From an uncultured Burkholderiales bacterium (GTDB lineage Bacteria > Pseudomonadota > Gammaproteobacteria > Burkholderiales > Burkholderiaceae_C): DNA of 64,000 bases. The notes beneath the pieces are model-generated. The model had not been told where the DNA came from. It worked only from the letters and a program-made list of their open reading frames with translations, and ran no database searches. The position numbers and the translations under genes were made by a program. Position 1 is the stretch's first letter. Each line of letters starts with the position of its first letter. Of the stretch, positions 33,972 to 43,288 are shown piece by piece. The DNA lies in assembly GCA_945952065.1 (NCBI GenBank), contig CAMFGY010000026.1, forward strand, positions 1 through 64,000. Direction: 5' to 3'.

Positions 33972-34946
33972 ATGGCAAGCAAAGTCAGCGCCGCCAGTCC
34001 GGCCAAACCCGCAGCCAAGGCTGCGGCTCCCAAAGCGGCCTCCACAGCGGCCACCAAGCTCAGCAAGGCCAAGGCGCTGTCGCTGCACATCGGCTTGAAT
34101 GCAGTCAACCCGGCTGCTTATGGCGGCTGGGACGGCCCGCTTGCCGCTTGCGAGTTCGACGCGCAAGACATGGCGGCCTTGGCCAAATCGCAAGGCATGA
34201 AGCCCACCGTCTTGCTCACCAAAAAAGGCACGCGAGCGGCCACCCTGGCGGCGCTGCGCAGCGCCGCCAAGCAATTGAAGGCGGGCGACTTGTTCTTCAT
34301 GAGCTACTCCGGTCATGGGGGACAAGTGGGCGATGTGAATGGCGACGAGGCCGACCGCAAGGACGAAACCCTGTGTCTGTACGACGGCCAGCTGATCGAC
34401 GACGAGTTGTATTTCGAGCTCAGCAAATTTGCCGCCGGGGTGCGGATTCTGGTCTTGTCGGACAGCTGCCACAGCGGCACCGTCACGCGCGACTTCCCGC
34501 CGCCACCACCGCCCCCGGGCCAGCGCGCCCGCTTGATGCCGGCCGAAGTGGCGCGGCGCGTGTACCAAAGCCATCAAAAGTTCTATGACGATTTGCAGCG
34601 CAAGGTCTTGGCCGAGGCCGGCAAAACGACGGTGGACCCCGATGCCGCCCTGGCCTTGCTGGGCCCGGCCGCGCAGGCCACGGCCCTGGTGGGCGCCTTC
34701 AAGCCCTCGGTGATTCTGATCTCGGGCTGCCAAGACAACCAAACCTCCATGGACGGCGAACACAACGGCGCCTTCACCGGTCAGTTGCTGAAGATCTGGA
34801 ACGGCGGTGCCTTCAGTGGCAGCTACAGCAGCTTCCACGCCCGCATCCGCGCCGGTATGCCGCCCACCCAGTCGCCCAATCTGTTCACCTTGGGGGCCGG
34901 GGCCGAGCTGGCCGCCTTCTTGAAGCAAAAGCCCTTCACGGTCTGA
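33972..34946 (+). CDS. Caspase-family (C14, metacaspase-like) cysteine protease
   Basis: This 324-residue protein has a lysine/alanine/proline-rich N-terminus (about 1-33), then a caspase-like p20 domain. The catalytic histidine is H115 in MSYSGHGGQ and the nucleophile is C166 in [21 protein letters not shown] begins the fold. Acidic residues between the dyad and in [10 protein letters not shown] may bind calcium, as in metacaspases. A Pro-rich linker ([10 protein letters not shown]) follows the Cys and could be a processing loop. There is no signal peptide or transmembrane segment. Start at ATG 33972 with AGGAG about 10 nt upstream. The gene is followed after 39 bp by the giant CHAT gene and probably shares its transcript. 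Confidence 0.9.
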   Translation: MASKVSAASPAKPAAKAAAPKAASTAATKLSKAKALSLHIGLNAVNPAAYGGWDGPLAACEFDAQDMAALAKSQGMKPTVLLTKKGTRAATLAALRSAAKQLKAGDLFFMSYSGHGGQVGDVNGDEADRKDETLCLYDGQLIDDELYFELSKFAAGVRILVLSDSCHSGTVTRDFPPPPPPPGQRARLMPAEVARRVYQSHQKFYDDLQRKVLAEAGKTTVDPDAALALLGPAAQATALVGAFKPSVILISGCQDNQTSMDGEHNGAFTGQLLKIWNGGAFSGSYSSFHARIRAGMPPTQSPNLFTLGAGAELAAFLKQKPFTV

Positions 34947-34985
34947 GCCGCATTTGCAACACCGGCTGCGCTTGGGAGCCCTTTG

Positions 34986-37900
34986 ATGCCTGACAAACAC
35001 ATCACCCTCCAGCTGAACGGGCGGCCCGCGGATCGCTTGCAGCTGCCGGCTTTGCTGAGCTCGGCGGCCCGTGCCGCTGGATTCAGCGAAGAGCAGTTTT
35101 TGCCGCCCGGCTATTTGCAGCCGCTGAGCGTGTTTGATTTGAGTCCGGCGGCCCGCAGTGGGACCGGCGAGGCCTTGGATCAGCGCCACAGGGCCGCGCC
35201 CGACGAGGTGCTGGTGCTGGAGCTGGCCGATGGCAGCAGCTTGATCACCAGCGCGGCGCGTTTGCAGGCCAGTTTGCAGCGCGCCCACCCGGAGCTGCTA
35301 GGCGCTGACGGTGAAGTCTTGCTGGAAGCCTTGCGCGCGCAAGGAGCGGCGCCCGGGCGCGGCTTGGGCGAGGCCTTGGGCGGGCTGATCAGCAAGGTCT
35401 TCAGCCTTGCAGTAGGCGCAGCGCCGGATGCCATCATCGACGCGGCTTGCAGCCAGCTGAAGAACAAGGCCGAGTTGGGTGTCAGCTGGGCCGGCACCAA
35501 GGCCTTGATGTGGGCGATTGAGAAGCAGCTCTCGCAAGCGCCGGGCCTGTACCGCTGGGTCTCGGCCAGCGGCAAGCCGCAAGACCTGGAGCCCTGTGAC
35601 TTTGCGGCCCACCCGCCCACGGGGCCCCTGCTGGTGTTTGTGCATGGCACCGGCTCCAGCACGCTGGGCAGCTTTGGCGAGTTGCGCAGCGGCGACCGCG
35701 AACTCTGGAGCGCGCTGCAGGCCCGCTTCAGCGGAGGCATCTACGGTTTCGAGCATCGCACGCTCTCGCAAAGCCCGATAGAGAACGCCATCGACCTGCT
35801 GCGCGCTTTGCCCGTGGGCGCGCAGATTTGTTTGGTCTCGCATTCGCGCGGCGGCTTGGTGGCGGATTTGCTGTGTCTGGATGATTTTGACGCTTTGATT
35901 GAGCGTTATGCCTACAGCTTCGAGGGCACGGGCGATGCCGACCCCGAGGAGGCGAGCCGCGTCATCCAAGAGCTGGAGACCGCCCACGCTGAGCAGCGTG
36001 AGCAATTGCGCTGTTTGGCCGCCTTGCTGCGCGAACGCCGCATCAGCGTGCAGCGCTATGTGCGCGCCGCATCCCCGGCCAGCGGCACCAAGCTGGCCAG
36101 TGGCAATTTCGATGTGTTTCTGTCGGGCATCTTGAACTTGATCGGGGCCGTGCCCTTTTTCTTCGGCAGCCCTTGGTATGCGGCCTTCAAGCGAGTGGTA
36201 CTCGAGATTGCCAAACATCGAACCAATGCCCATTTGGTGCCCGGCATCGAGGCCATGCTGCCCGATTCACCGATGGCCCGCCTGCTGCGCGATGCGCCAG
36301 TGCGCCCGGCGCTGAGCATGGCGGTGATTGCGGGCGATATCCAGGGTGGCCCGCTGCTGCGCCGACTCGGCGTGATGCTCACCGACTTTTTGCTCTTCGA
36401 CAACGATGACAACGACTTGGTGGTCAACACCACTGCGATGCTGGCCGGCATTGCGCCCAAGGCGGCGGCCCGGGTCTTGTTTGACCGCGGCGCCGATGTT
36501 TCGCATTTCCGCTACTTCCTCAATGCTGACAGCCGGGCCGCTTTGCGCGATTGGTTGGTGGCAGAGCGGCCGCTGAGCTTGAGCAGCTTTCGGCCCTTGC
36601 CCGAGCCGGCCGAATACGAGGCCGCACTCGCCGCGGCAGGGGCCAGCCGCGCGCTGGGTGCGGCGGAGCGGCCAGTGGTGGTGGTCTTGCCCGGCATCAT
36701 GGGCTCGCATTTGCGCGTCGGCGCGAAAGACCGGGTCTGGTTTGACCCGGGCGATATCGCCACCGGCGGGCTGGCTAAGATTGCATGGGCGCAAGCCACG
36801 GTGGAGGCCGACGAGCTGTTCGCCATGTTTTATGGCCGCGTCTGCGAACACCTGGCCGCCAGCCACCGGGTCGAACCTTTTCCTTATGACTGGCGCCAGC
36901 CGCTCGACGTTTTGGCCGAGCGCCTGGGGGCGTTTCTTGAACGCTTGATGCAGAAGACCCAGCAGCCGATTCGCCTGCTGGCGCACAGCATGGGCGGCCT
37001 GGTGGTGCGAGCCTGCATTCACAAGCGCCGTGCGGTGATGGACCAGTTGATGGCCCGTGAGGGCGCGCGCTTGATCATGCTGGGCACGCCGCATCAGGGC
37101 GCCCATTCCATGGTGGAGAACCTGATCGGCAAGGGCTCGACCCTGCGCACCCTGGTGCGCTTGGACCTGAGCCACGATATGCAGCAGGTGCTGGACATCA
37201 TTGCGGAGTTCCGCGGGGCTTTGCAGCTGCTGCCCAAGCCGGGCTTTCAAGACCAGTTTCAAGGCCAGCCCGGTGGCGGCGCGAACTACGCTTACCAGCA
37301 TGCGCCGACTTGGCGGGCGTTGAAAGAAAAGGTCAGTGATTTTTGGTTCGGGGACCGGCGCGCTGGCACGCCCTCGCAAGCGGTGCTGGACGCCGCGAGC
37401 TGGCTGTGGGCCCAGGACGGCCCGGGCTCGCCGGCCCTGCCTTCGGCCTATGCGAGCCGAAGCATTTACATCTTTGGGCAAGCCCCCAACACGCCCTGCG
37501 GTCTGCGCGAGGAGGGCGGGCGCTTGAAGATGGTCGGCACGGCCCAAGGCGACGGCACGGTGACCTGGGCCTCGGGTCGCATCGGCGGCATCGGTAGTCA
37601 GTACTACATGCCGGCGGCCCATGGCGATTTGTTGTCCACCAGCGCGTACTTCCCGGCCCTCACCGAGTTGCTGAACTCGGGGGCCAGCGCGGGGCTGAGC
37701 GCGCAGCCCCCAAGCAGCCGCGCCATCGAGCAGGCCCAGCCCCTGGTCTACGACGCCGGCCCTCCCAATGCCGACGACCCCGATGCCTTGTTGCGCGGCC
37801 TGATGGGCAGCTCGCCGCGCAACCGGGTGCCGCCGCGCACGCAGCGCAGGCTGGCGGTGTCGGTGCACGCCATGGACTTGCGCTTCGTCAGCGACCCCAT

Positions 37901-40900
37901 TCTGGTGGGGCATTACGAGCGCGACCCCATTGCCGGCGCCGAAGCCTTGGTCGACCGCGAGCTGTTGAACCGCGCGCTGAGCGAGCGTTACAGCCTCGGC
38001 CTGTATGCCGGTGCGCGCGGCAGCGCCACCGTGGTGCTGCGGGTGCGTGGCGACTTCGAGCGCAAGATGGGCGCCCTGAGCGGGGCCGTGGTCACCGGAC
38101 TGGGGTCTTATGACCGCGCCCTGAGTCCGGCCGACCTGACGGAGGCGGTGCGCACCGGCGCTTTGCGCTATTTGCTGCAAGTGATCGATGTGCTGGGCAA
38201 GGCCGAGCGCGAGGTGCCGCTGGCGAGCTTGTTGATTGGCTATAACTCCTCGGCCAATCTGACCGTGGCGGCCTCGGTCGAGGCCTTGGTGCGCGGCGTG
38301 ATGGAGGCGAATGCGCGCTTTTATGCGGTCACCCGCTTGAACATCCGCATCGCACGGCTGCACATCGTCGAGCTCTATCTGGACACCGCCATCAGCGCCA
38401 CCTATGCCCTGCGTGCCCTGAGTGGGCCTCTGGCCGCGCAGGCCGAGAAACAGGGCACGGCCCTGATTTGCCACAACGAGCTGCAGCAAGGCGAGGGCAT
38501 GCGGCAGCGCCTCTTTGACGATGGCAATTCCAGCTATTGGCCGCGGCTCATCATCACCGACGCTGAGCGCGGCGAAGGGGCCGGCAGCGCTGCGGCGGCT
38601 GCAGCGGGCGCGGCGCCGCTGGCCGAGAAGCTGCGCTTTGTGTTCGTGGGCCAGCGTGCGCGGGCCGAGTCGGTGGGCTTGCAACGCCAGCCCGGTTTGA
38701 TCGAGCAAATGGTGGCGCAGCAGATCGGCAACCCCATCTGGAACGAAGACTTTGGCCGCATGTTGTTCCAGCTGATGGTGCCGCATGACTTCAAAGACGC
38801 GGCGCGCCAGCTCGACCGGGTGGTGTTGGTGGTGGATGCCTACAGCGCCAACCTGCCCTGGGAGTTGATGCTGGCCGATGATCCCGACCAGCCCAGCGAT
38901 GACAAGCAGCCCCTGGCCTTGCGCACGGCGGTGGTGCGCCAACTGGCGGCCCAGACCTTTCGGGCCTCGGTGCATCAAAGCGTGCTGCGCCAGGCCTTGG
39001 TGATCGCCAACCCTTCGGTGGCGGGCTTTGCCAAAGGCTTCCCGGTGCTGCAGGGGCAAGCCAGCCAAGACCCGCCGGATCTGCCCGGCGCGCAGGCCGA
39101 GGGGGAGGCCTGTCAAGAGCTGTTGAGCAAGCTGGGCTATCAGGTCGAGGCGCTGATGGGCCCCGCGGCCAAGGCCAGCGATGTCTTGGCCAAGCTCTAC
39201 GCCAAGCCCTGGCGCATCTTGCACATCTCGGCGCATGGCGTGTTTGATCTGCCGCATGCCGACGGGCGGCGCCGCAGCGGCGTGCTCTTGTCCGATGGCT
39301 TGCTGATCACCGCCGCTGAGATCATGGCCATGGAGACCGTGCCCGAGCTGGTGTTTTTGAACTGCTGCCATCTCGGCCAGGTGGACGTTGGCACGCAAGG
39401 CCCGGGCAGCAACAAGCTGGCCGCCAGCGTGGCGCGCGAGTTGATCGCCATCGGGGTGCGCTGCGTGGTGGTGGCGGGCTGGGCGGTCAATGATGAGTCG
39501 GCCCGGCTCTTTGGTGAAACCTTCTATGCCCAACTCTTGCTGCGACGCCAGAGCTTTGGCGATGCGGTGTTCAGCGCCCGGCAAGCGGTGTGGAAGTCTT
39601 ATCCGCAAGACATCACCTGGGGCGCTTTTCAAGCCTATGGCGACCCGATTTGGTTGGCAGAGCCGGCGGCGGAGCCCGGTGCCGCCAGCGATATGGGCGG
39701 GCGTTTTGTGTCGCCGGATGAGATGCTGGATGAACTGGCACGGCTGCGCTCGGAGCTCGCACGCCGCGGCGATGAGCTTGACTCAACCGCCCTGCAAGCG
39801 CAGGTCGACCGGGTGGCCGAGGCGCTGGCGCGGCGCTGCCCGGCGGGCTGGCAGCAATACCCGCAGCTGCAATACGCCCTGGGCAAAACCTGGTTCGATC
39901 TGGGGCAGTGGGAACGTGCGCGCGCCGCTTTGCTGAGCGCCGCGCAGGCGGTGGACCGCATCGGGGGCGTGCCCATCGCCGATATTGAAAAGCTGGTCGA
40001 TGTGGAGTCGCGCTGGGGCGAGGCGCGGGCCTTGGCGGCCTTGGACGCCGCCCTGGCTGGCGAGCCGCAGGCGCACCAAGCGCTGCAGGCGGGTGAGGCC
40101 ATGATCGAACTGGCCCTGCGCCGTTTGGATGGGCTGGATGCCTTGGTGCTGGATGGCGAGGCGGCGGCCGAGTCGGCCACGCCCAAGCCCCAGGCCGCGG
40201 TGCACAGTGAACGCACCGCCCTGCGCGGCGCGGCGTGGCAGCGCAAAGCCCATTTGCAGGCGCGACGTTTGCTGAGTGGCGCTTTGGGGCAGGAGGCCCA
40301 AGACCAGGCCGCCCAAGCCTTGTCGATGTGTTTGCAAGCCAGCGTGGCCGCCTACCGCGCTGGGGAGGGGCAGCCCGGCTCCGAGGCTTTCAGCCCCAGC
40401 CACGCTTTGCTGCGTTTAGCGTTGGACGCGCTGACCGACTGGCCCAGCCCGGCGGACAAAGACGCGGCCCTTGCGCTGGCGCAGCAATGCCGCCAGGCCG
40501 CCCTGCAGAACTTGGCCCAGCAGCCCAGCCCCGCCGACTTGCTGATCGCGCCGGAGGCGCTGCTGGTCGAGTATCTGATCAGCGGGCAGTTGGGCCGGGC
40601 CGACGAAGCCGGGCAGCGCTGCTTTGACTCGGTGCGGGTCGCCTATGCCGAAGCGCTGGGCTGCGTGACGCTGCGGCCCCAGCAATTGCGGGCTCTGGTG
40701 GAGCGGCTGGAGGGGCTGTCGCGCTTTGTCGATGCCCTGGCCAGGGTCCAATATGCGGACGCTGCGTTGAACCGCACAGCCGAACGCTTGATCGCGCTGG
40801 CCCAGAGCTTGATGCCCGGCCGTGCGGCCCGCAGCGACCGGCCCGCCACGCCGCTGCCGCCGGCCTCGGCCCCGGCCCGAGCCCCATCGGCGCCGACCAA

Positions 40901-40928
40901 GAAAGGGCGCAAAGCTGCCAAGCGTTGA
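34986..40928 (+). CDS. Giant CHAT protease fused to two lipase-like alpha/beta-hydrolase domains
   Basis: This is a 1980-residue cytosolic protein. Residues about 215-520 form an alpha/beta-hydrolase with H220-GTGS, nucleophile S287 in SHSRGG, and a likely D477 and H507. Residues about 565-900 are LCAT/lipase-like: PGIMGSH, YDWRQPL, S668 in AHSMGG, LGTPHQG, D856 in GDGTV and H879 in AHGDL. Residues about 950-1200 are a mixed domain I do not recognise. Residues about 1215-1560 are a CHAT caspase-like domain with PWELM, H1417 in ISAHG and C1461 in NCCHLG. The C-terminal 400 residues are helical and TPR-like, ending in a basic Pro/Ala tail. All three centres keep their key residues. It lies 39 bp behind the caspase-like gene. 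Function is unknown; it is probably a protease-regulated lipase effector. Confidence 0.85.
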   Translation: MPDKHITLQLNGRPADRLQLPALLSSAARAAGFSEEQFLPPGYLQPLSVFDLSPAARSGTGEALDQRHRAAPDEVLVLELADGSSLITSAARLQASLQRAHPELLGADGEVLLEALRAQGAAPGRGLGEALGGLISKVFSLAVGAAPDAIIDAACSQLKNKAELGVSWAGTKALMWAIEKQLSQAPGLYRWVSASGKPQDLEPCDFAAHPPTGPLLVFVHGTGSSTLGSFGELRSGDRELWSALQARFSGGIYGFEHRTLSQSPIENAIDLLRALPVGAQICLVSHSRGGLVADLLCLDDFDALIERYAYSFEGTGDADPEEASRVIQELETAHAEQREQLRCLAALLRERRISVQRYVRAASPASGTKLASGNFDVFLSGILNLIGAVPFFFGSPWYAAFKRVVLEIAKHRTNAHLVPGIEAMLPDSPMARLLRDAPVRPALSMAVIAGDIQGGPLLRRLGVMLTDFLLFDNDDNDLVVNTTAMLAGIAPKAAARVLFDRGADVSHFRYFLNADSRAALRDWLVAERPLSLSSFRPLPEPAEYEAALAAAGASRALGAAERPVVVVLPGIMGSHLRVGAKDRVWFDPGDIATGGLAKIAWAQATVEADELFAMFYGRVCEHLAASHRVEPFPYDWRQPLDVLAERLGAFLERLMQKTQQPIRLLAHSMGGLVVRACIHKRRAVMDQLMAREGARLIMLGTPHQGAHSMVENLIGKGSTLRTLVRLDLSHDMQQVLDIIAEFRGALQLLPKPGFQDQFQGQPGGGANYAYQHAPTWRALKEKVSDFWFGDRRAGTPSQAVLDAASWLWAQDGPGSPALPSAYASRSIYIFGQAPNTPCGLREEGGRLKMVGTAQGDGTVTWASGRIGGIGSQYYMPAAHGDLLSTSAYFPALTELLNSGASAGLSAQPPSSRAIEQAQPLVYDAGPPNADDPDALLRGLMGSSPRNRVPPRTQRRLAVSVHAMDLRFVSDPILVGHYERDPIAGAEALVDRELLNRALSERYSLGLYAGARGSATVVLRVRGDFERKMGALSGAVVTGLGSYDRALSPADLTEAVRTGALRYLLQVIDVLGKAEREVPLASLLIGYNSSANLTVAASVEALVRGVMEANARFYAVTRLNIRIARLHIVELYLDTAISATYALRALSGPLAAQAEKQGTALICHNELQQGEGMRQRLFDDGNSSYWPRLIITDAERGEGAGSAAAAAAGAAPLAEKLRFVFVGQRARAESVGLQRQPGLIEQMVAQQIGNPIWNEDFGRMLFQLMVPHDFKDAARQLDRVVLVVDAYSANLPWELMLADDPDQPSDDKQPLALRTAVVRQLAAQTFRASVHQSVLRQALVIANPSVAGFAKGFPVLQGQASQDPPDLPGAQAEGEACQELLSKLGYQVEALMGPAAKASDVLAKLYAKPWRILHISAHGVFDLPHADGRRRSGVLLSDGLLITAAEIMAMETVPELVFLNCCHLGQVDVGTQGPGSNKLAASVARELIAIGVRCVVVAGWAVNDESARLFGETFYAQLLLRRQSFGDAVFSARQAVWKSYPQDITWGAFQAYGDPIWLAEPAAEPGAASDMGGRFVSPDEMLDELARLRSELARRGDELDSTALQAQVDRVAEALARRCPAGWQQYPQLQYALGKTWFDLGQWERARAALLSAAQAVDRIGGVPIADIEKLVDVESRWGEARALAALDAALAGEPQAHQALQAGEAMIELALRRLDGLDALVLDGEAAAESATPKPQAAVHSERTALRGAAWQRKAHLQARRLLSGALGQEAQDQAAQALSMCLQASVAAYRAGEGQPGSEAFSPSHALLRLALDALTDWPSPADKDAALALAQQCRQAALQNLAQQPSPADLLIAPEALLVEYLISGQLGRADEAGQRCFDSVRVAYAEALGCVTLRPQQLRALVERLEGLSRFVDALARVQYADAALNRTAERLIALAQSLMPGRAARSDRPATPLPPASAPARAPSAPTKKGRKAAKR

Positions 40929-40979
40929 AGCTGTCAAAGCCGCCGCGGCCGCAAGCGGCAAAGCCCGGCCCGAAGCTCG

Positions 40980-40991
40980 CTACACTTTGCC
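40980..40991 (+). promoter_or_regulatory. Second copy of the CTACACTTTGCC element, upstream of puuD
   Basis: The same 12-mer as at 30436 occurs here, 91 bp before the puuD start and beyond the CHAT gene stop. TACACT may be a -10 box. It gives puuD its own promoter, independent of the caspase-CHAT genes. Confidence 0.4.
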
Positions 40992-41082
40992 GCACAAAAG
41001 GAATGGTGTCGCAGCGGCTTTGAGTGACGCGACCTAATGCAGCTCACAGCGCCCGCCTGTGGTGAGCCGCTTCGGGGTTTGA

Positions 41083-42294
41083 ATGAACATCAGCGCCTAT
41101 CTGCTTGATTGGGCCGGCCTGTTGCTGCGCTGGCTGCATGTGATTGTGGGCATCGCCTGGATCGGTGCCTCGTTTTACTTTGTCTGGTTGGACAACCATT
41201 TGCGCAAGCCCAGCGCTGAAGATCTGCGCGCCAAGGGCGTGGACGGCGAGTTGTGGGCCGTGCATGGCGGCGGCTTTTACAACCCGCAAAAGTACCTGGT
41301 GGCGCCGCCGAATCTGCCCGAGCATCTGCACTGGTTTTACTGGGAAAGCTACTGGACCTGGATCAGCGGCTTTGCGCTTTTTGTGACCCTGTATCTGGTC
41401 AATGCCGAGAGCTATTTGATCGATCGGCGCCTGCTGGACTGGAGCGTGCCGGCGGCCATCAGCGCGGCGCTGGGCTTTTTGGTGGTGGGCTGGGGGGTGT
41501 ATGACCAGATCTGCCGCCGCCTGGGCCACACCGCCGATGGCAGCATCGGCCATGACGGCCGGGTGTTGGGCCTGATCGGCCTCTTCATCGCCGCCGCCAC
41601 CTGGCTGGCCTGCCAGCTGTTTGCCGGCCGGGCCGCGTTTTTGCTGATCGGCGCCATGATGGCCACCATGATGAGCGCCAATGTGCTGTTTTGGATCATC
41701 CCGGGCCAGAAGCAGGTGATCGCCGATATGCGCGCCGGTCGGCCGGTGAACCCTGTGTTTGGCCAGCGTGGCAAGCAGCGCAGCGTGCACAACACCTACT
41801 TCACCCTGCCGGTGCTGGTGGCCATGCTCAGCAACCATTACGGCATGCTTTACAGCCATGCGCAGAACTGGCTGCTGCTGATCGTTTTGATGACGGTGGG
41901 CGTGCTGGTGCGCAGCTATTTCGTGAAGCGCCACAAAGGCGTCAACGCCTGGGGCTTGGTGCTGGCGGCGCTGGTCTTGCTGGCGGCTTTGATTGTGGGT
42001 CTCGCACCCCGAGCCCCGGCTCCCGCCGCAGGGCCAAGCGCCCCGGCCGTTCCCACCATGGCCGAGGTGCAGGCGGTGGTGAACCAGCGCTGCGTGCTCT
42101 GCCACAACGCCGAGTTGGCACAAAAAGGCCTGCAACTGCACAGCGCCGAGCTGATCGAGAAAAACGCACAAGCGCTCTATCAGCAAGCGGTGCTGCAAAA
42201 AACCATGCCGCTGAACAATGCCACTGGCATCAGCGAGGAGGAACGCCAACTCCTGGGGCGTTGGTTTCAGGGGCGCGGGCGCGCCTTGCCCTGA
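41083..42294 (+). CDS. puuD: Membrane urate hydroxylase PuuD with cytochrome c domain
   Basis: This 403-residue protein has about eight membrane helices in the first roughly 310 residues (LLLRWLHVIVGIAWIGASFY, HWFYWESYWTWISGFALFV). A Pro/Ala linker leads to a C-terminal cytochrome c domain with the haem site CVLCH and an axial Met in TMPLNNATGIS. PuuD oxidises urate to 5-hydroxyisourate and passes electrons to the respiratory chain instead of making peroxide. It fits exactly before UraH. The caspase-CHAT genes and two others separate it from uraH-xdhC, so the pathway cluster is interrupted. Confidence 0.95.
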   Translation: MNISAYLLDWAGLLLRWLHVIVGIAWIGASFYFVWLDNHLRKPSAEDLRAKGVDGELWAVHGGGFYNPQKYLVAPPNLPEHLHWFYWESYWTWISGFALFVTLYLVNAESYLIDRRLLDWSVPAAISAALGFLVVGWGVYDQICRRLGHTADGSIGHDGRVLGLIGLFIAAATWLACQLFAGRAAFLLIGAMMATMMSANVLFWIIPGQKQVIADMRAGRPVNPVFGQRGKQRSVHNTYFTLPVLVAMLSNHYGMLYSHAQNWLLLIVLMTVGVLVRSYFVKRHKGVNAWGLVLAALVLLAALIVGLAPRAPAPAAGPSAPAVPTMAEVQAVVNQRCVLCHNAELAQKGLQLHSAELIEKNAQALYQQAVLQKTMPLNNATGISEEERQLLGRWFQGRGRALP

Positions 42295-42460
42295 GGCCGC
42301 GCAAGCCCGCTGGCCCTGTGCGGCCGGCACGTCTTGATCTATGTCATATGGGTTTTGCAGTTAGGGATTGAAGCGGGCTGGCACAGCTTGGACCATGCGC
42401 TGGCGTCGACTGGCGGCCTTGTTCTGGGCGTTGAGGGCGGCGCCTAACCAAGGAAGCACC

Positions 42461-43225
42461 ATGACGCTCTTCTCTTGCAAATGGGCCCTGCGATTGCAGG
42501 CCCTGCTGGCTGCCAGCACGCTAGGCTTGTTGACCCCGCCAGCCCAGGCTCAAGCGGCCTGGAGTTCGCTGACGCTCAGCTTTGTGCAGCCGACCGGAAC
42601 GGTGGGCCCGACCGATGCCATCCCGGTGGTTCTGCGCCTGGAGAACAAGGACGCGAGCCTGCCCTTTGTGGTGGACAACAGCTTGCCCTTTGGCGGCTTG
42701 AATCCGGCGGACTTGCCCTCGCAGGCCTATGCCGGCCTGGACCCGGACGGCAACCCTCTTTATCTTCCATTCGCCAGCTACACCGGCTTCAATCTGGGCA
42801 TGGGCTTTGGTTGCAGTGGCAGCTTCAACGCGCCCGGCCAGTGCACCCAGGGCCCGCCCTATACCTTCACGTTCGCCAACAACCCCTTTGAACTGCCCTA
42901 TCGATTGAACGCGGGGGCGCAGCACGAGTATTTGTTCGGCACCTTCACGCCCAGCGCCGGCCCGGTTGCGCCTGGGGACTACTACTTCTATCGCAGCGTG
43001 CTGTGGCTGGATGTTCAGGGGCTGAGTGCAGACGGCACGGTGTTGAATGCAGTGGCATTCCCGGCTACCACTTGCAATGGCAATAGCCTGGACGAGTGCG
43101 CGGGCCAGAGCTATTTCACCCGCACGGTGTCGGCCGTGCCCGAGGTCCAGACCTGGTACTTGCTTTCGCTCGGCTTGGCAGGCTTGGCGTTCTGGTCAAA
43201 CCGGCGCCGGGCGGGGGCGGTGTAA
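42461..43225 (+). CDS. Exported PEP-CTERM-like protein, function unknown
   Basis: This 254-residue protein has a signal peptide (cleavage near AQA-AW) and a beta-rich body with many Pro, Phe and Tyr residues. There are four cysteines after the signal peptide (GFGCSGSFNAPGQC, TTCNGNSLDEC) that could form disulfides. The C-terminus has the three-part sorting signal SAVPEVQTW, a hydrophobic helix and NRRRAG. The usual Pro-Glu-Pro is Pro-Glu-Val here. It is likely a surface or matrix protein sorted by an exosortase. It has no catalytic motif and no clear tie to purine use. Confidence 0.75.
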   Translation: MTLFSCKWALRLQALLAASTLGLLTPPAQAQAAWSSLTLSFVQPTGTVGPTDAIPVVLRLENKDASLPFVVDNSLPFGGLNPADLPSQAYAGLDPDGNPLYLPFASYTGFNLGMGFGCSGSFNAPGQCTQGPPYTFTFANNPFELPYRLNAGAQHEYLFGTFTPSAGPVAPGDYYFYRSVLWLDVQGLSADGTVLNAVAFPATTCNGNSLDECAGQSYFTRTVSAVPEVQTWYLLSLGLAGLAFWSNRRRAGAV

Positions 43226-43288
43226 GCCCGCCGTCGCAAGCACAGGCGCGGGCACGGGTGGGCCTTTGCCCCTGGTGATAATGAGGCG

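Noticed and set aside
36267-39632. Open minus-strand frame of 1121 codons opposite the CHAT gene
   Set aside because: It lies wholly antisense to a well-supported gene, and its composition (many Ala, Gly, His and Gln) is what high-GC antisense frames produce. No motif is present.
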